Positions 35,717 to 44,669 of a stretch of DNA of 64,000 bases are shown in pieces. Position 1 is the stretch's first letter; every line of letters begins with the position of its first letter. Source of the DNA: Flavobacterium daejeonense DSM 17708. GTDB lineage: Bacteria > Bacteroidota > Bacteroidia > Flavobacteriales > Flavobacteriaceae. Location: the NCBI RefSeq assembly GCF_000425425.1, contig NZ_AUDK01000007.1:62001-126000 (forward strand), given 5' to 3'. The notes under the pieces are model-generated. The model was given only the letters and a program-made list of their open reading frames with translations, made no database searches and had not been told where the DNA came from. The position numbers and the translations under genes were made by a program.

Positions 35717-37267
35717 ATGTTCGAAAGTACGATAGAAATAGAAAAGGAAGAAAAAAAAGAACTTTATGCTTACCAGCAGGGGGATATCGACGCAATTTTT
35801 GAGCGTATTGATAACGGACCTGAAAAACACCATTTATTATACCAACTGCCTACCGGAGGTGGAAAAACCGTAATATTCTCAGAAATAGTTCGCCGTTACC
35901 TGTCCAAACACAATAAAAAAGTTGTGGTACTAACTCACCGAATTGAGTTGTGTAAACAAACTTCTAAAATGTTGAAAGGTTTTGGGGTTAAAAATAAAAT
36001 CATCAATTCTAAAGTTAAAGATTTACCGGATCAGGACGAATTTTCCTGCTTCGTGGCAATGGTCGAAACTTTAAAAAACCGTATTAATGACGAAAAACTG
36101 ATATTAGACAATATTGGTTTAGTTATTATTGATGAAGCGCACTATAATTCGTTTAGGAAATTATTAAATTCTTTTGCGAATGCTTTTATATTAGGAGTAA
36201 CGGCAACTCCGTTGAGTTCTAATATAAAATTACCAATGAATCAAAGTTATGACGAATTAATCGTTGGTGACACCATTGGTTCATTAATAGACAAAGGCTT
36301 TTTGGCTCGCGCCACTACTTACAGCTATGACGTAGGTTTGACTTCATTAAAAGTGGGAATCAATGGAGATTATACCGTTAAATCTTCGGATGATTTATAT
36401 ACAAACACCCTAATGCAGGAAAAATTACTGCATGCTTATACCGAAAGATCTTTAGGAAAGAAAACCTTAATTTTTAATAATGGGATCAACACTTCGTTGT
36501 ATGTGTATGATACTTTCAGAGAAGCGGGTTATGAAATTCGTCACTTGGATAACACCAGCAGTAACGAAGAAAGAAAGGAAATTTTACATTGGTTTAAGCA
36601 TACTAAAGATGCCATTTTGACTTCGGTTGGAATCTTAACAACCGGTTTTGACGAACCAACGGTAGAAACGATTATTTTAAATCGTGCTACAAAATCTTTG
36701 ACTTTGTATTTCCAAATGATTGGGCGTGGTTCGCGAAAATTACCTCATAAAGACGAATTTACCGTTATCGACTTAGGAAATAATGCTGCTCGTTTTGGTT
36801 TGTGGAGCGAGCCGGTGAATTGGCAACACATTTTTAAATCACCTGAATTTTATTTGGAAAATTTACGTGACGATGCCGAAATCGAGATGTATTTTAAATA
36901 CAGCATGCCACCTGAATTGAGAGCTAAGTTTCCTAATACCGAAGACGTAACTTTTGATGTAGATGAAGAACATAAATTAGCTATCAAACAAAATTTACGT
37001 TCTAAAGTGGTTTTGGATAAATCTCTGGATCAACATGCAATCATGTGCGTCTATAACACCGAAACTTTGCAGGAAGCCAAATTATTGTCTAAAGAATTAG
37101 ACGATGATATTGAATGCCGAATTAAGCGTTATGCCAAATGTTTAAGTCAGTGTAGTAAAAACTACCGTGAATGGCTGGTGGATGATTACAAACAAAAATT
37201 GACTTTGTTAATCGGGAAAAAGTATCGTGAAAAGATCATGAACGAACCTGATGAAGACGAAGATTAA
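35717..37267 (+). CDS. DEAD/DEAH-box superfamily 2 helicase
   Basis: 516 residues. SF2 helicase motifs in order: QLPTGGGKTVIFSEI (Walker A, near 48), VVLTHRIELC (Ia), IIDEAHY (DEAH, near 138), GVTATPL (III), TLIFNNGINTS (IV), SVGILTTGFDEPTV (V) and LYFQMIGRGSRKL (VI). The C-terminal ~150 residues are family-specific and contain no known extra domain. It resembles UvrB/ResIII-type helicases found alone in Bacteroidota; the substrate (DNA or RNA) is not known. A TATTTTTG -7 element lies 21 bp upstream at 35689-35696. The following DEAD-box gene starts 22 bp later. Confidence 0.85.
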   Translation: MFESTIEIEKEEKKELYAYQQGDIDAIFERIDNGPEKHHLLYQLPTGGGKTVIFSEIVRRYLSKHNKKVVVLTHRIELCKQTSKMLKGFGVKNKIINSKVKDLPDQDEFSCFVAMVETLKNRINDEKLILDNIGLVIIDEAHYNSFRKLLNSFANAFILGVTATPLSSNIKLPMNQSYDELIVGDTIGSLIDKGFLARATTYSYDVGLTSLKVGINGDYTVKSSDDLYTNTLMQEKLLHAYTERSLGKKTLIFNNGINTSLYVYDTFREAGYEIRHLDNTSSNEERKEILHWFKHTKDAILTSVGILTTGFDEPTVETIILNRATKSLTLYFQMIGRGSRKLPHKDEFTVIDLGNNAARFGLWSEPVNWQHIFKSPEFYLENLRDDAEIEMYFKYSMPPELRAKFPNTEDVTFDVDEEHKLAIKQNLRSKVVLDKSLDQHAIMCVYNTETLQEAKLLSKELDDDIECRIKRYAKCLSQCSKNYREWLVDDYKQKLTLLIGKKYREKIMNEPDEDED

Positions 37268-37289
37268 TCATTAAAAACAAAACAAACTA

Positions 37290-38630
37290 ATGTCCAAAAG
37301 ATTCTCAGATTTAGGAATTTCAGCCGCTTTACTTCAATCTTTAAACGATTTGAATATTGTGACGCCTACAGCTATTCAGGAACAGGCGATTCCTTTGCTT
37401 TTAGCAAATGAAAATGATTTGGTGGGATTGGCTAAAACGGGAACAGGAAAAACAGCTGCTTTTGGATTACCTATTTTGCAACTCATTGATAGTTCTAAAC
37501 CGGTAATTCAGGCTGTAATTTTAGTTCCAACCAGAGAATTAGGACATCAGGTTTTTAAAAATTTAGAGGCTTTTGCCCAAAAAACACCGGAAATTTCAAT
37601 AGCTGCTACTTGTGGCGGAATTCCAATTAAACCACAAATCGAAAGATTGAGTCAGCCTACACATATTTTAGTAGCGACTCCGGGGCGTTTAATTGACTTA
37701 TTGCAACGAAAAGCCTTAAGTTTAAAAGAAACCCAATTTTTAGTACTGGATGAAGCCGACGAAATGGTAAGTGTTTTAAAAGAAAGTTTAGACGAAATTA
37801 TCGCCGAACTGCCTAAAAAACACCGTACGTATTTATTTTCGGCAACAATGCCCGGTACCATCAAGCAGCTGATTCAAAATTATTTGCATAAAAATGTATT
37901 ACAAATTAGTGCAGAAACAGAAACCCTGACTAATCCGGGAATTGATCATCAGTACATTGTAGTAGATCCGATTGAAAAACTGGAAGTTTTAATGCATTTT
38001 TTGAATTCCAGAGAAGGCGAATGCGGAATTATTTTCTGCAAAACCAAAGCAGCAGTGAACAAACTGGCTAAAAATTTAGCCATTAATCGTTTCTCATCAG
38101 GCGCTTTACACGGAAGTTTGACACAGGGAATTCGTGACCGAATTATGGAACAATTTCGTGAAGGACATATCAAAATATTAGTCGCAACCGATTTGGCTGC
38201 CAGAGGAATCGACGTCAAAGACATTGCTTATGTGATTCATTATCATTTACCGGATACCTATGAAACTTATGTTCACCGTAGCGGTAGAACGGCAAGGGCA
38301 GGAGCCAGAGGATTAGCATTAACTGTTATTCAGCCGGAAGAAGAAATAGAAATTACCGATTTTGAACAGGAATTAGGAATTCAGTTTAGAGCTTTTGCAA
38401 AACCGTCAACGGTAAGTATTGAGGATAACAACACCTTGCTTTGGGCAAAACAAATTTTTAAAACCAAGCCCAATCATGAGCTTGATGCCGAGTTAAAAAC
38501 AAAAATTAAAACGGTCTTTCATCATTTAACCAAAGATGAACTGATTGAAAAAATACTAGCACACCATTTGTTGAATAACAAAAACCAGCCAACAGAAAAA
38601 CCAGAAAAAAAACAAAAACGAAAGAACTAA
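37290..38630 (+). CDS. DEAD-box ATP-dependent RNA helicase
   Basis: 446 residues. Q motif (TPTAIQEQAIP), AKTGTGKTAAFGLP, PTRELGHQV, TPGRLIDLLQ, VLDEADEM, SATMP, IIFCKTK, ATDLAARGIDV and HRSGRTARAG are all present in order, the canonical set for RNA helicases of the RhlE/DeaD/CsdA group. The C-terminal ~85 residues contain a basic tail (EKPEKKQKRKN) likely to bind RNA. It is 22 bp after another helicase gene. A role in ribosome assembly or cold adaptation is known for the family, not shown here. Confidence 0.93.
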   Translation: MSKRFSDLGISAALLQSLNDLNIVTPTAIQEQAIPLLLANENDLVGLAKTGTGKTAAFGLPILQLIDSSKPVIQAVILVPTRELGHQVFKNLEAFAQKTPEISIAATCGGIPIKPQIERLSQPTHILVATPGRLIDLLQRKALSLKETQFLVLDEADEMVSVLKESLDEIIAELPKKHRTYLFSATMPGTIKQLIQNYLHKNVLQISAETETLTNPGIDHQYIVVDPIEKLEVLMHFLNSREGECGIIFCKTKAAVNKLAKNLAINRFSSGALHGSLTQGIRDRIMEQFREGHIKILVATDLAARGIDVKDIAYVIHYHLPDTYETYVHRSGRTARAGARGLALTVIQPEEEIEITDFEQELGIQFRAFAKPSTVSIEDNNTLLWAKQIFKTKPNHELDAELKTKIKTVFHHLTKDELIEKILAHHLLNNKNQPTEKPEKKQKRKN

Positions 38631-38689
38631 AAACAAACAAAACATCTTTTGACAACTAACAAAAGATGTTATTTAAAATTGTAAAAATC

Positions 38690-39970
38690 ATGGAAATCGT
38701 AATTATCGGAGGCGGTTTTGCAGGAATGAATCTGGCAAAAGAACTATTGAATCAGGATGGAGTACATGTTACTTTGGTTGATAAAAATAACTACAATTTT
38801 TTTCCACCACTTATTTATCAGGTAGCAACTGCCTATTTAGAGCCATCAAGTATCAGTTATCCATTTAGAAAATTTTTCGCAGGAAAAAAGAATCTTCAGT
38901 TTCGTTTAGGCGAATTAATCGAAGTGGTTCCTGCCGAAAATAAAGTAATTCTTAGTAATGGCGAATTAAAATACGATCAATTGGTTTTTGCAACAGGAGC
39001 AGAGACGAGTTATTTCGGAATGGAAAACGTACGAAAAAATGCGATTCCGATGAAAACCCTGAACGATGCCATCGTAATGCGTAATACGCTTTTGAAAAAT
39101 CTGGAAAAAGCAGCGATTACCAAAGATATTCGTAAACGTCGAAAATTATTAACGATTGTAGTTGCCGGTGGAGGACCTACAGGAGTAGAAATTTCGGGAA
39201 TGTTTGCCGAAATGCGTAAAAATATCCTTTTAAAAGAATATCCTGAACTGGAGACTACCGCCAGTAATATTTATCTGGTGGATGGTGCTCCGGCATTGTT
39301 AACACCAATGAGCAAGCAGTCCCAGGAAGATACTTATAAAGCTATTACCGATTTAGGTGTGGTAGTAAAATTGAATAATAACGTGGTGGATTATGTAGAT
39401 GATATGGTTCATTTTGCCAATGGAGAAACCATTCAGACTAAAAACTTAATTTGGGCAGCCGGAGTTACAGCGCGCGAATTTAAAGGGCTTCCTGCTGATT
39501 CTTACGGACGTGGAAAACGTTTAAAAACGGATGCCTTTAATAAAATTGAAGGAACGGCTAACATTTTTGCTATTGGCGACACCTGTATTCAGTTTAACGA
39601 TGAAGCTTTCCCGGGCGGACATCCGCAAGTAGCTCAGGTTGCTATTCAACAAGGAGTCAATTTGGCTAAAAACTTTAAAAATGCTATGCAACAAAAAGCT
39701 TTGGTTCCTTTTAAATATATTGATAAAGGATCGATGGCTATCATTGGAAAAGCAAAAGCGGTGGTTGATTTGCCAAAACCAAAAATGCATTTCAAAGGTA
39801 CATTTGCCTGGATGATTTGGTTATTTATTCACCTTATTTCGTTGATTACATATCGAAATAAAGTAAAAACATTCTACAACTGGATGATTGCTTATTTCGC
39901 CAAAGACAATTCTCTGCGAATGATTATCCGTCCGGATAAAAAGATAAAAACAGAAGATATTGTAAAATAA
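38690..39970 (+). CDS. Type II NADH:quinone oxidoreductase (NDH-2)
   Basis: 426 residues from the ATG at MEIVIIGGGFAGMN; an ATG eight codons earlier is possible but adds a non-conserved tail. Two Rossmann sites: FAD (IIGGGFAGMN) and NAD(P)H (VVAGGGPTGVE near 165). Further FAD motifs are IFAIGDTCIQ near 300 and the quinone-site segment GHPQVAQVAIQQG. A C-terminal hydrophobic/amphipathic region (FAWMIWLFIHLISLITYRNKVKTF) matches membrane attachment of NDH-2. It feeds NADH electrons to menaquinone without pumping protons. Followed by a terminator. Confidence 0.9.
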   Translation: MEIVIIGGGFAGMNLAKELLNQDGVHVTLVDKNNYNFFPPLIYQVATAYLEPSSISYPFRKFFAGKKNLQFRLGELIEVVPAENKVILSNGELKYDQLVFATGAETSYFGMENVRKNAIPMKTLNDAIVMRNTLLKNLEKAAITKDIRKRRKLLTIVVAGGGPTGVEISGMFAEMRKNILLKEYPELETTASNIYLVDGAPALLTPMSKQSQEDTYKAITDLGVVVKLNNNVVDYVDDMVHFANGETIQTKNLIWAAGVTAREFKGLPADSYGRGKRLKTDAFNKIEGTANIFAIGDTCIQFNDEAFPGGHPQVAQVAIQQGVNLAKNFKNAMQQKALVPFKYIDKGSMAIIGKAKAVVDLPKPKMHFKGTFAWMIWLFIHLISLITYRNKVKTFYNWMIAYFAKDNSLRMIIRPDKKIKTEDIVK

Positions 39971-39988
39971 TTTTCTGCTAGAATATCA

Positions 39989-40017
39989 AAACCGATGCAA
40001 AATGTATCGGTTTTTTT
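39989..40017 (+). terminator. Terminator after NDH-2
   Basis: Stem AAACCGAT / ATCGGTTT with a nine-base loop, followed by TTTTTTT, about 20 bp after the stop codon. Confidence 0.8.
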
Positions 40018-40136
40018 ATGTTTAGTTTTTTGCAATAAGAAATGGATTACTTTGAACAAAGTTGTTATATTTGGAGAAAAAATAAAAGCAAACAGTAAAA
40101 ACGAGTTCCTTTTTTACGCTTTCAAAATCAAACTAA

Positions 40137-40265
40137 ATGGTCATAAAGAAAAGTACAATCAGAATTAGAAAGATTTTTTTAAGTGTGTTTGTTATCACAA
40201 GCTGTTTGCTAATGATTGATTGTTCATCTGTAAAATCAGAGCAGAAAATTTGTAAAAATCCTTAA
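40137..40265 (+). CDS. Possible small lipoprotein (42 residues)
   Basis: A 42-codon frame with a basic N-terminus (MVIKKSTIRIRKIF), a hydrophobic core (LSVFVITSCLLMI) and a lipobox-like sequence LMIDC before a short tail (SSVKSEQKICKNP). The composition matches a lipoprotein signal peptide, but the mature part is only about 14 residues. It could be a real short lipoprotein, a truncated gene, or chance. It lies in the spacer between NDH-2 and the NrtR-like gene. Confidence 0.35.
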   Translation: MVIKKSTIRIRKIFLSVFVITSCLLMIDCSSVKSEQKICKNP

Positions 40266-40282
40266 ATCTGTGGCTAAAAAAC

Positions 40283-41038
40283 TTAAATATTAATCAAATA
40301 ACTTTCTTTGTATATTTTTTGATACACATCTTTACTAAACATATACAATTGAGATGGTTTTTTAGAAACACCAGTTTGTTTTTCATCCAGCGCAATGATG
40401 TATTTTTTGGTAATTAATTTTCTTCTGAAATTTCTGTTGTCAATTTCCACGCCCAAGATAGCTTCAAAAGTATCCTGCAATTCTTTGATGGTAAATTTAT
40501 CCGCCAACAATTCAAAAACAATCGGTTTGTGTAATACTTTTTCTTTCAAATCAGCATAAGCTTCATTGATGATTTTTTGATGATCAAAACCCAGTTCCGG
40601 CAATTGATTCACCGGAAACCATTTGGGTTTATAAGGATTGTTTTCCAACTGAAAAGCATCTGTAGGTAACAATACATAATAAGCGATTGTTATGGTTCTT
40701 CGGTTGAAATGCTCGTTTTCGGCCCAAATAATATCTTTTTCATTCTTTAATCGGTTGGGGTCGCCAAAAACCTTGAATTGTTTTTTATATAAATGCTCTA
40801 AACCGGTCAATTCTTTCAAAACCCGATTAGCCGTATCGTCAATAGTTTCATTTTCAAAAGTGTGAAATCCTCTCAAAACATAATCATTCACCGCAGGAAC
40901 TTCTGAATCTTCTAGTTTTAAAAATCGTTCAATAAGTAAAACATTTAAGGATTTGCTGTTCTTGTCAAATCCAAAAATAACACAGTCAACAGAGATATTA
41001 GGGATTATTTCGGCCTGGATATTTAAAGTGGTACTCAT
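40283..41038 (-). CDS. NrtR-like regulator (Nudix-type sensor plus winged helix)
   Basis: 251 residues. The N-terminal ~150 residues form a Nudix fold (VDCVIFGFDKNSKSLNVLLIERF). The Nudix box is degenerate: the segment around 55-80 (RGFHTFENET...NRVLKELTGL) lacks the REUxEE glutamates needed for hydrolysis, as is typical of regulators that only bind ligand. The C-terminal ~90 residues (FTIKELQDTFEAILGVEIDNRNFRRKLITKKYI) are a winged helix. Bacteroidota use this family to control sugar genes (for example arabinose regulators). It is divergent from the sugar locus that follows, which it probably controls. Confidence 0.87.
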   Translation of the reverse strand: MSTTLNIQAEIIPNISVDCVIFGFDKNSKSLNVLLIERFLKLEDSEVPAVNDYVLRGFHTFENETIDDTANRVLKELTGLEHLYKKQFKVFGDPNRLKNEKDIIWAENEHFNRRTITIAYYVLLPTDAFQLENNPYKPKWFPVNQLPELGFDHQKIINEAYADLKEKVLHKPIVFELLADKFTIKELQDTFEAILGVEIDNRNFRRKLITKKYIIALDEKQTGVSKKPSQLYMFSKDVYQKIYKESYLINI

Positions 41039-41126
41039 TCGTATCAGATATAAAACAGTTTAGTAATTGTACAAATTTAACGATAAATTTTTAATAACAG
41101 CTTTCATATACTTCTTTATTTTTATT

Positions 41127-41213
41127 AATAAACGTTTTATAAACGCTATAATAATTAACTTAGAATTTCTTTTTATTTAATAATTAAACATAGTATATCT
41201 GTAATATATGTTT
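41127..41213. promoter_or_regulatory. Candidate operators between the NrtR-like gene and the porin
   Basis: The divergent spacer holds an 8-bp palindrome AAACGTTT at 41130-41137 within AATAAACGTTTTAT, and a longer-spaced inverted repeat AAACATA ... TATGTTT at 41186-41213. Either could bind the regulator. Palindromes by chance are frequent in such AT-rich DNA, so confidence is low. Confidence 0.3.
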
Positions 41214-41250
41214 TATAATATTACAAAATATTAAAAAAATAGGCTATTTT

Positions 41251-41283
41251 TTTGTTTTATATTAAAATAAAATTATACATTTG
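41251..41283 (+). promoter_or_regulatory. Promoter of the sugar-utilisation operon
   Basis: TTTG at 41251-41254 and TACATTTG at 41276-41283, separated by 21 bp, match the Bacteroidota -33/-7 pair. Transcription would start near 41290, about 50 bp before the porin start. Confidence 0.65.
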
Positions 41284-41341
41284 AAAAACAATAGTCAAAA
41301 TGACGTTTAATAAATTTTCATTCTAAAACCGGAAAATAAGC

Positions 41342-42760
41342 ATGGAAAAAATTAGTGAATTAGGTTATCCTTATGTGGTTAAAAACATTTTTTGGATGAT
41401 GGTTGTATGTAGTATGATGGTGAAAATGAATGCACAAGTGGTGATTACTAATTCTAATTTTTCACTCGGAACTACAGGTCGAATAGGAGTAGGACTTTCG
41501 CCAAACGGAGAAGGGAATATGTGGAAACCTTTAAATCTTTCGGGACAGGGGTCTTTAGGAGGTCGTATGGAACAAACCGATTATATCGATTTATTGCCGG
41601 CGATTCATTTTACACCTAAAAAAATTGGTAGTGACAGTACTAATGTTACCTTTCAGGTGCGATTAGGGATGTATTCGGCTAACGGACAATTTGTTGGCAA
41701 TGTTAGCAGTCGCTCTAATAACGGACTGACTTTTATTCTTCCGGAAGCTTATATAGAAGCAACTAATATTCTGGGAAGCAAATGGTCGGCCTGGGCGGGC
41801 TCCCGTTTTCGCCGTTATGACGACATTCATATTAGCGATTATTTTTATTTTGACGACCATTCATCACAAGGATTTGGAGTAAAATATAAAAACACCGAGT
41901 TGACGATGTTAATGCCTGCATCTGCCGATTCCACCAATGTTTATCCTTATAATTACCAAATTACAGTAGCAGGAGCAACAAACCCGGCTATTCGCCAACG
42001 TATGGTTTGGATTGGAGAACAAAGTATTCATTTGCAAAATAAAGCCGTAATTAAACTTTTAGGAGAATTTCATTATGTGTCTAAAAATTCCAGTGAAGCC
42101 TCTAAAAATTTTCCTTCTGATAAAGGTTGGGTGGCCGGAATCAAATACAGCAACCCTTTTAAAACAGTTAAACCGGGTTCGTTTAACCAAATTTCTGCCC
42201 GTTTCGGTACCGGGATTGCAAATGGTGGAGACAATGGAAACACTTTTACCTGGGCTACTTATGGCGCACCGGATGAAAACGGAAAATACACTAATGCGTA
42301 TTCGTTTACAGCGGTAGAACATTTTTTGTTGAATTTATCCAACAAATTCAGCATCAATGGTTACGGTGTTTTTACCAAAAGTAAAGGTGGCTCGGCAAGC
42401 AGCAATACCGACGAATATTTTAATGGAAACCAACTTTATAATCAAAAAACGGATTTTGTAATGGGCCTTCGTAACTTTTTTTATGTGACCAATTGGTTCC
42501 ATTTAATTCAGGAAGTGCATTATGCCGTTAGAAAAGACGGTGATAATCCCGAAGCCAGTATGTGGAAATTTTCATTAGTACCTACCATCGCGCCATTAGG
42601 GAACAGAGATCCCTGGAGTCGTCCTCACATTCGCTTAGTGGCTACTGTTGCCCGATACAATGATTATGCCCGCGACCATAATTATTCTCCTTTTTTACAA
42701 ATTAATCAAAAGCGCTGGGGATCTTACATTGGTGTAAAAACCGAATGGTGGCTTTTTTAA
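41342..42760 (+). CDS. LamB/OprB-like carbohydrate porin
   Basis: 472 residues with a signal peptide (hydrophobic ~15-32, cleavage likely after KMNA before QVV). The mature protein is beta-rich with alternating hydrophobic strands and many aromatic residues; motifs such as RPHIRLVATVARYND and the C-terminal strand IGVKTEWWLF ending in Phe match maltoporin-like outer-membrane barrels. It would let sugars cross the outer membrane. It is first in an operon with an epimerase-like protein, a kinase and an MFS sugar transporter. A conventional porin here, rather than a SusC/SusD pair, suggests mono- or short oligosaccharides. Confidence 0.8.
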   Translation: MEKISELGYPYVVKNIFWMMVVCSMMVKMNAQVVITNSNFSLGTTGRIGVGLSPNGEGNMWKPLNLSGQGSLGGRMEQTDYIDLLPAIHFTPKKIGSDSTNVTFQVRLGMYSANGQFVGNVSSRSNNGLTFILPEAYIEATNILGSKWSAWAGSRFRRYDDIHISDYFYFDDHSSQGFGVKYKNTELTMLMPASADSTNVYPYNYQITVAGATNPAIRQRMVWIGEQSIHLQNKAVIKLLGEFHYVSKNSSEASKNFPSDKGWVAGIKYSNPFKTVKPGSFNQISARFGTGIANGGDNGNTFTWATYGAPDENGKYTNAYSFTAVEHFLLNLSNKFSINGYGVFTKSKGGSASSNTDEYFNGNQLYNQKTDFVMGLRNFFYVTNWFHLIQEVHYAVRKDGDNPEASMWKFSLVPTIAPLGNRDPWSRPHIRLVATVARYNDYARDHNYSPFLQINQKRWGSYIGVKTEWWLF

Positions 42761-42835
42761 AACGTAAACAATTCATTACGTAAAAAATAAACAACAAAAC
42801 TTAAATCCATTTTTTAATTAAAAGAAACATACAAT

Positions 42836-43714
42836 ATGCCTGATTTTGGAACTTCAATTTTATCATTTATACCTTTCTGGACTGCAGAAGGAGGAGCTTT
42901 TGCTATCAAAAAAACCGCCGAATATGGTTTTGATATGCTCGAAATCAATTTACCGCACTCTTTAGATTTTGATGCCAAAAATGTTAAAAAGCAATTGGAC
43001 GAACAGGGAATTCAGGGACGTTGTGGTTTTAATTTACCTAAAGATTGCCACATTCCTTTTTACCCGGAAAAAGCGACCGAAACCATCAAAAAAGCAATTG
43101 ATAAAGTTGCCGAAATGGATGGTGATTTTTTAGGAGGTGTACTGCATTCGGCAATTGGAACATTTACAGGAAATCCTTGTACAAAAGATGAAAAAATAAT
43201 TATTGAGCAGGTATTAAGCGAAATAACCAATTATGCTTCTAAACAAAATATCACAATAGCTATTGAACCTATAAACCGCTATGAAAGCTACGTTTATACT
43301 TCGGCAGTTGAAGTTTTAGATACTATTGAAAGAATTGGAAATCCAAATTTAGGATTACATCTGGATACTTTTCACATGAATATCGAGGAGAATAATTTTT
43401 ACAATCCGGTGATTCGTGCCGGTAAAAATTTAAAACACATTCATATTACCGAATCCGACAGAGGAATGATCGGAGAAGGAAACGTGCATTGGGATGATTT
43501 TTTCAAAGCTTTAGCCGAAATTAATTATCAGGGATCGTTGGTTTTAGAGAATTTTTCCTCTCAAATTAGTGAATTAATCGGACCAACATCTCTATGGAGA
43601 CCTTCTAAATATACTTCGGAAGATTTAGCCAAAGGAAGTCTGAAATTTATGAAAGAAATGGTTAGTAAACATTATAAAAACAATTTACACAATACTTTAT
43701 CACACACAAAATAA
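42836..43714 (+). CDS. Ketose 3-epimerase-like sugar isomerase (TIM barrel)
   Basis: 292 residues, AP_endonuc_2 TIM barrel. Metal ligands in family order are visible: IAIEPINRYES (Glu near 145), LHLDTFHMNIEE (Asp near 180), HIHITESDRGMIGEGNVHW (His near 204) and LVLENFS (Glu near 238). The set EPINRYE plus LDTFHMNIEE is characteristic of D-tagatose/D-psicose 3-epimerases rather than xylose isomerase or hydroxypyruvate isomerase. It would interconvert ketohexoses at C3 before phosphorylation by the kinase encoded six bases downstream. The exact sugar is uncertain. Confidence 0.8.
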   Translation: MPDFGTSILSFIPFWTAEGGAFAIKKTAEYGFDMLEINLPHSLDFDAKNVKKQLDEQGIQGRCGFNLPKDCHIPFYPEKATETIKKAIDKVAEMDGDFLGGVLHSAIGTFTGNPCTKDEKIIIEQVLSEITNYASKQNITIAIEPINRYESYVYTSAVEVLDTIERIGNPNLGLHLDTFHMNIEENNFYNPVIRAGKNLKHIHITESDRGMIGEGNVHWDDFFKALAEINYQGSLVLENFSSQISELIGPTSLWRPSKYTSEDLAKGSLKFMKEMVSKHYKNNLHNTLSHTK

Positions 43715-43720
43715 GAAACT

Positions 43721-44653
43721 ATGGAGACAAAATTGAAAGCAGTTTGTTTTGGAGAAATCCTTTTTGATGTATTTCTGGAGCATAAAAAAATTGGCGGAGC
43801 TCCGCTTAATGTTGCCACCCGACTAAAAGCCCTTGGTGGAGAAGTGGCAATGATTAGCGCAGTAGGTGACGATGCTAATGGTGAAAAATTAGCAACTTAT
43901 CTAAACAATTTAGGGATTAATACTGATGGAGTTGCCGTAAAAAAGAATTATCCAACGGGAATTGTAAATGTAATTTTGAATGAAAAAGGCAACGCTTCAT
44001 ACGATATTCATTATCCGTCAGCCTGGGATAAAATCGAAAACTCTTCGATAAATACCACTATTGTTGAGAATGCCGATTTTTTAGTTTACGGAAGTTTGTC
44101 CTGCAGAGATGCTGTTTCCAAAAATACTTTAGCCGAATTATTGGCTGTGGCCAAATACAAAATTTTCGATATCAATCTGCGTGTGCCACATTATACCAAG
44201 AAAAACATTCTGGATTTGTTGTATGCTGCTGATTTTATCAAATTTAATGATGAGGAACTTTACGAAATCTGCGAAGGTTTGGGTTCTGAAATTAAATCAT
44301 TAGAGCAAAATATCATTTTTATTGCCGAAAAAACCAATACTGATACCGTTTGTGTGACCTTGGGAGCTCATGGTGCTATTTTGTATTACAACAAAAAATT
44401 CTACCGCAATTCCGGATTCAAAGTAAATGTGGTTGATACCGTAGGTTCGGGAGATTCCTTTTTAGCGTCCTTAATCACGCAATTGCTTAGCGGAAATAAT
44501 CCGCAGGATGCCATCAATTTTGCCAGTGCAATCGGAGCAATTGTAGCACAGCACGAAGGAGCAAATCCAGTGATTTCAACTGCGGAAATCAAAGATTTTT
44601 TAGATGGTTTTGAACAACAAAAAAGAAATTCTGAAAAACATTTTAACCAATAA
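43721..44653 (+). CDS. PfkB-family sugar kinase, fructokinase-like
   Basis: 310 residues. PfkB signatures: IGGAPLNVATRLKALGG near 25-40 and the catalytic DTVGSGDSFLASL near 243-255 with Asp as base. The N-terminal CFGEILFDVF and the motif FDINLRVPHYT fit fructokinase-like members that phosphorylate a ketohexose at C6. It starts six bases after the epimerase gene and precedes the MFS transporter gene, so it is likely to act on the epimerase product. Its 310-residue length is normal. Confidence 0.88.
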   Translation: METKLKAVCFGEILFDVFLEHKKIGGAPLNVATRLKALGGEVAMISAVGDDANGEKLATYLNNLGINTDGVAVKKNYPTGIVNVILNEKGNASYDIHYPSAWDKIENSSINTTIVENADFLVYGSLSCRDAVSKNTLAELLAVAKYKIFDINLRVPHYTKKNILDLLYAADFIKFNDEELYEICEGLGSEIKSLEQNIIFIAEKTNTDTVCVTLGAHGAILYYNKKFYRNSGFKVNVVDTVGSGDSFLASLITQLLSGNNPQDAINFASAIGAIVAQHEGANPVISTAEIKDFLDGFEQQKRNSEKHFNQ

Positions 44654-44669
44654 CCTAAAAACCAACAAC

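Noticed and set aside
44604..44669. Upstream start of the MFS transporter overlapping the kinase gene
   Set aside because: The extra 22 residues are polar, non-conserved in character, and overlap the kinase coding end; the ATG at 44670 gives a normal family N-terminus.
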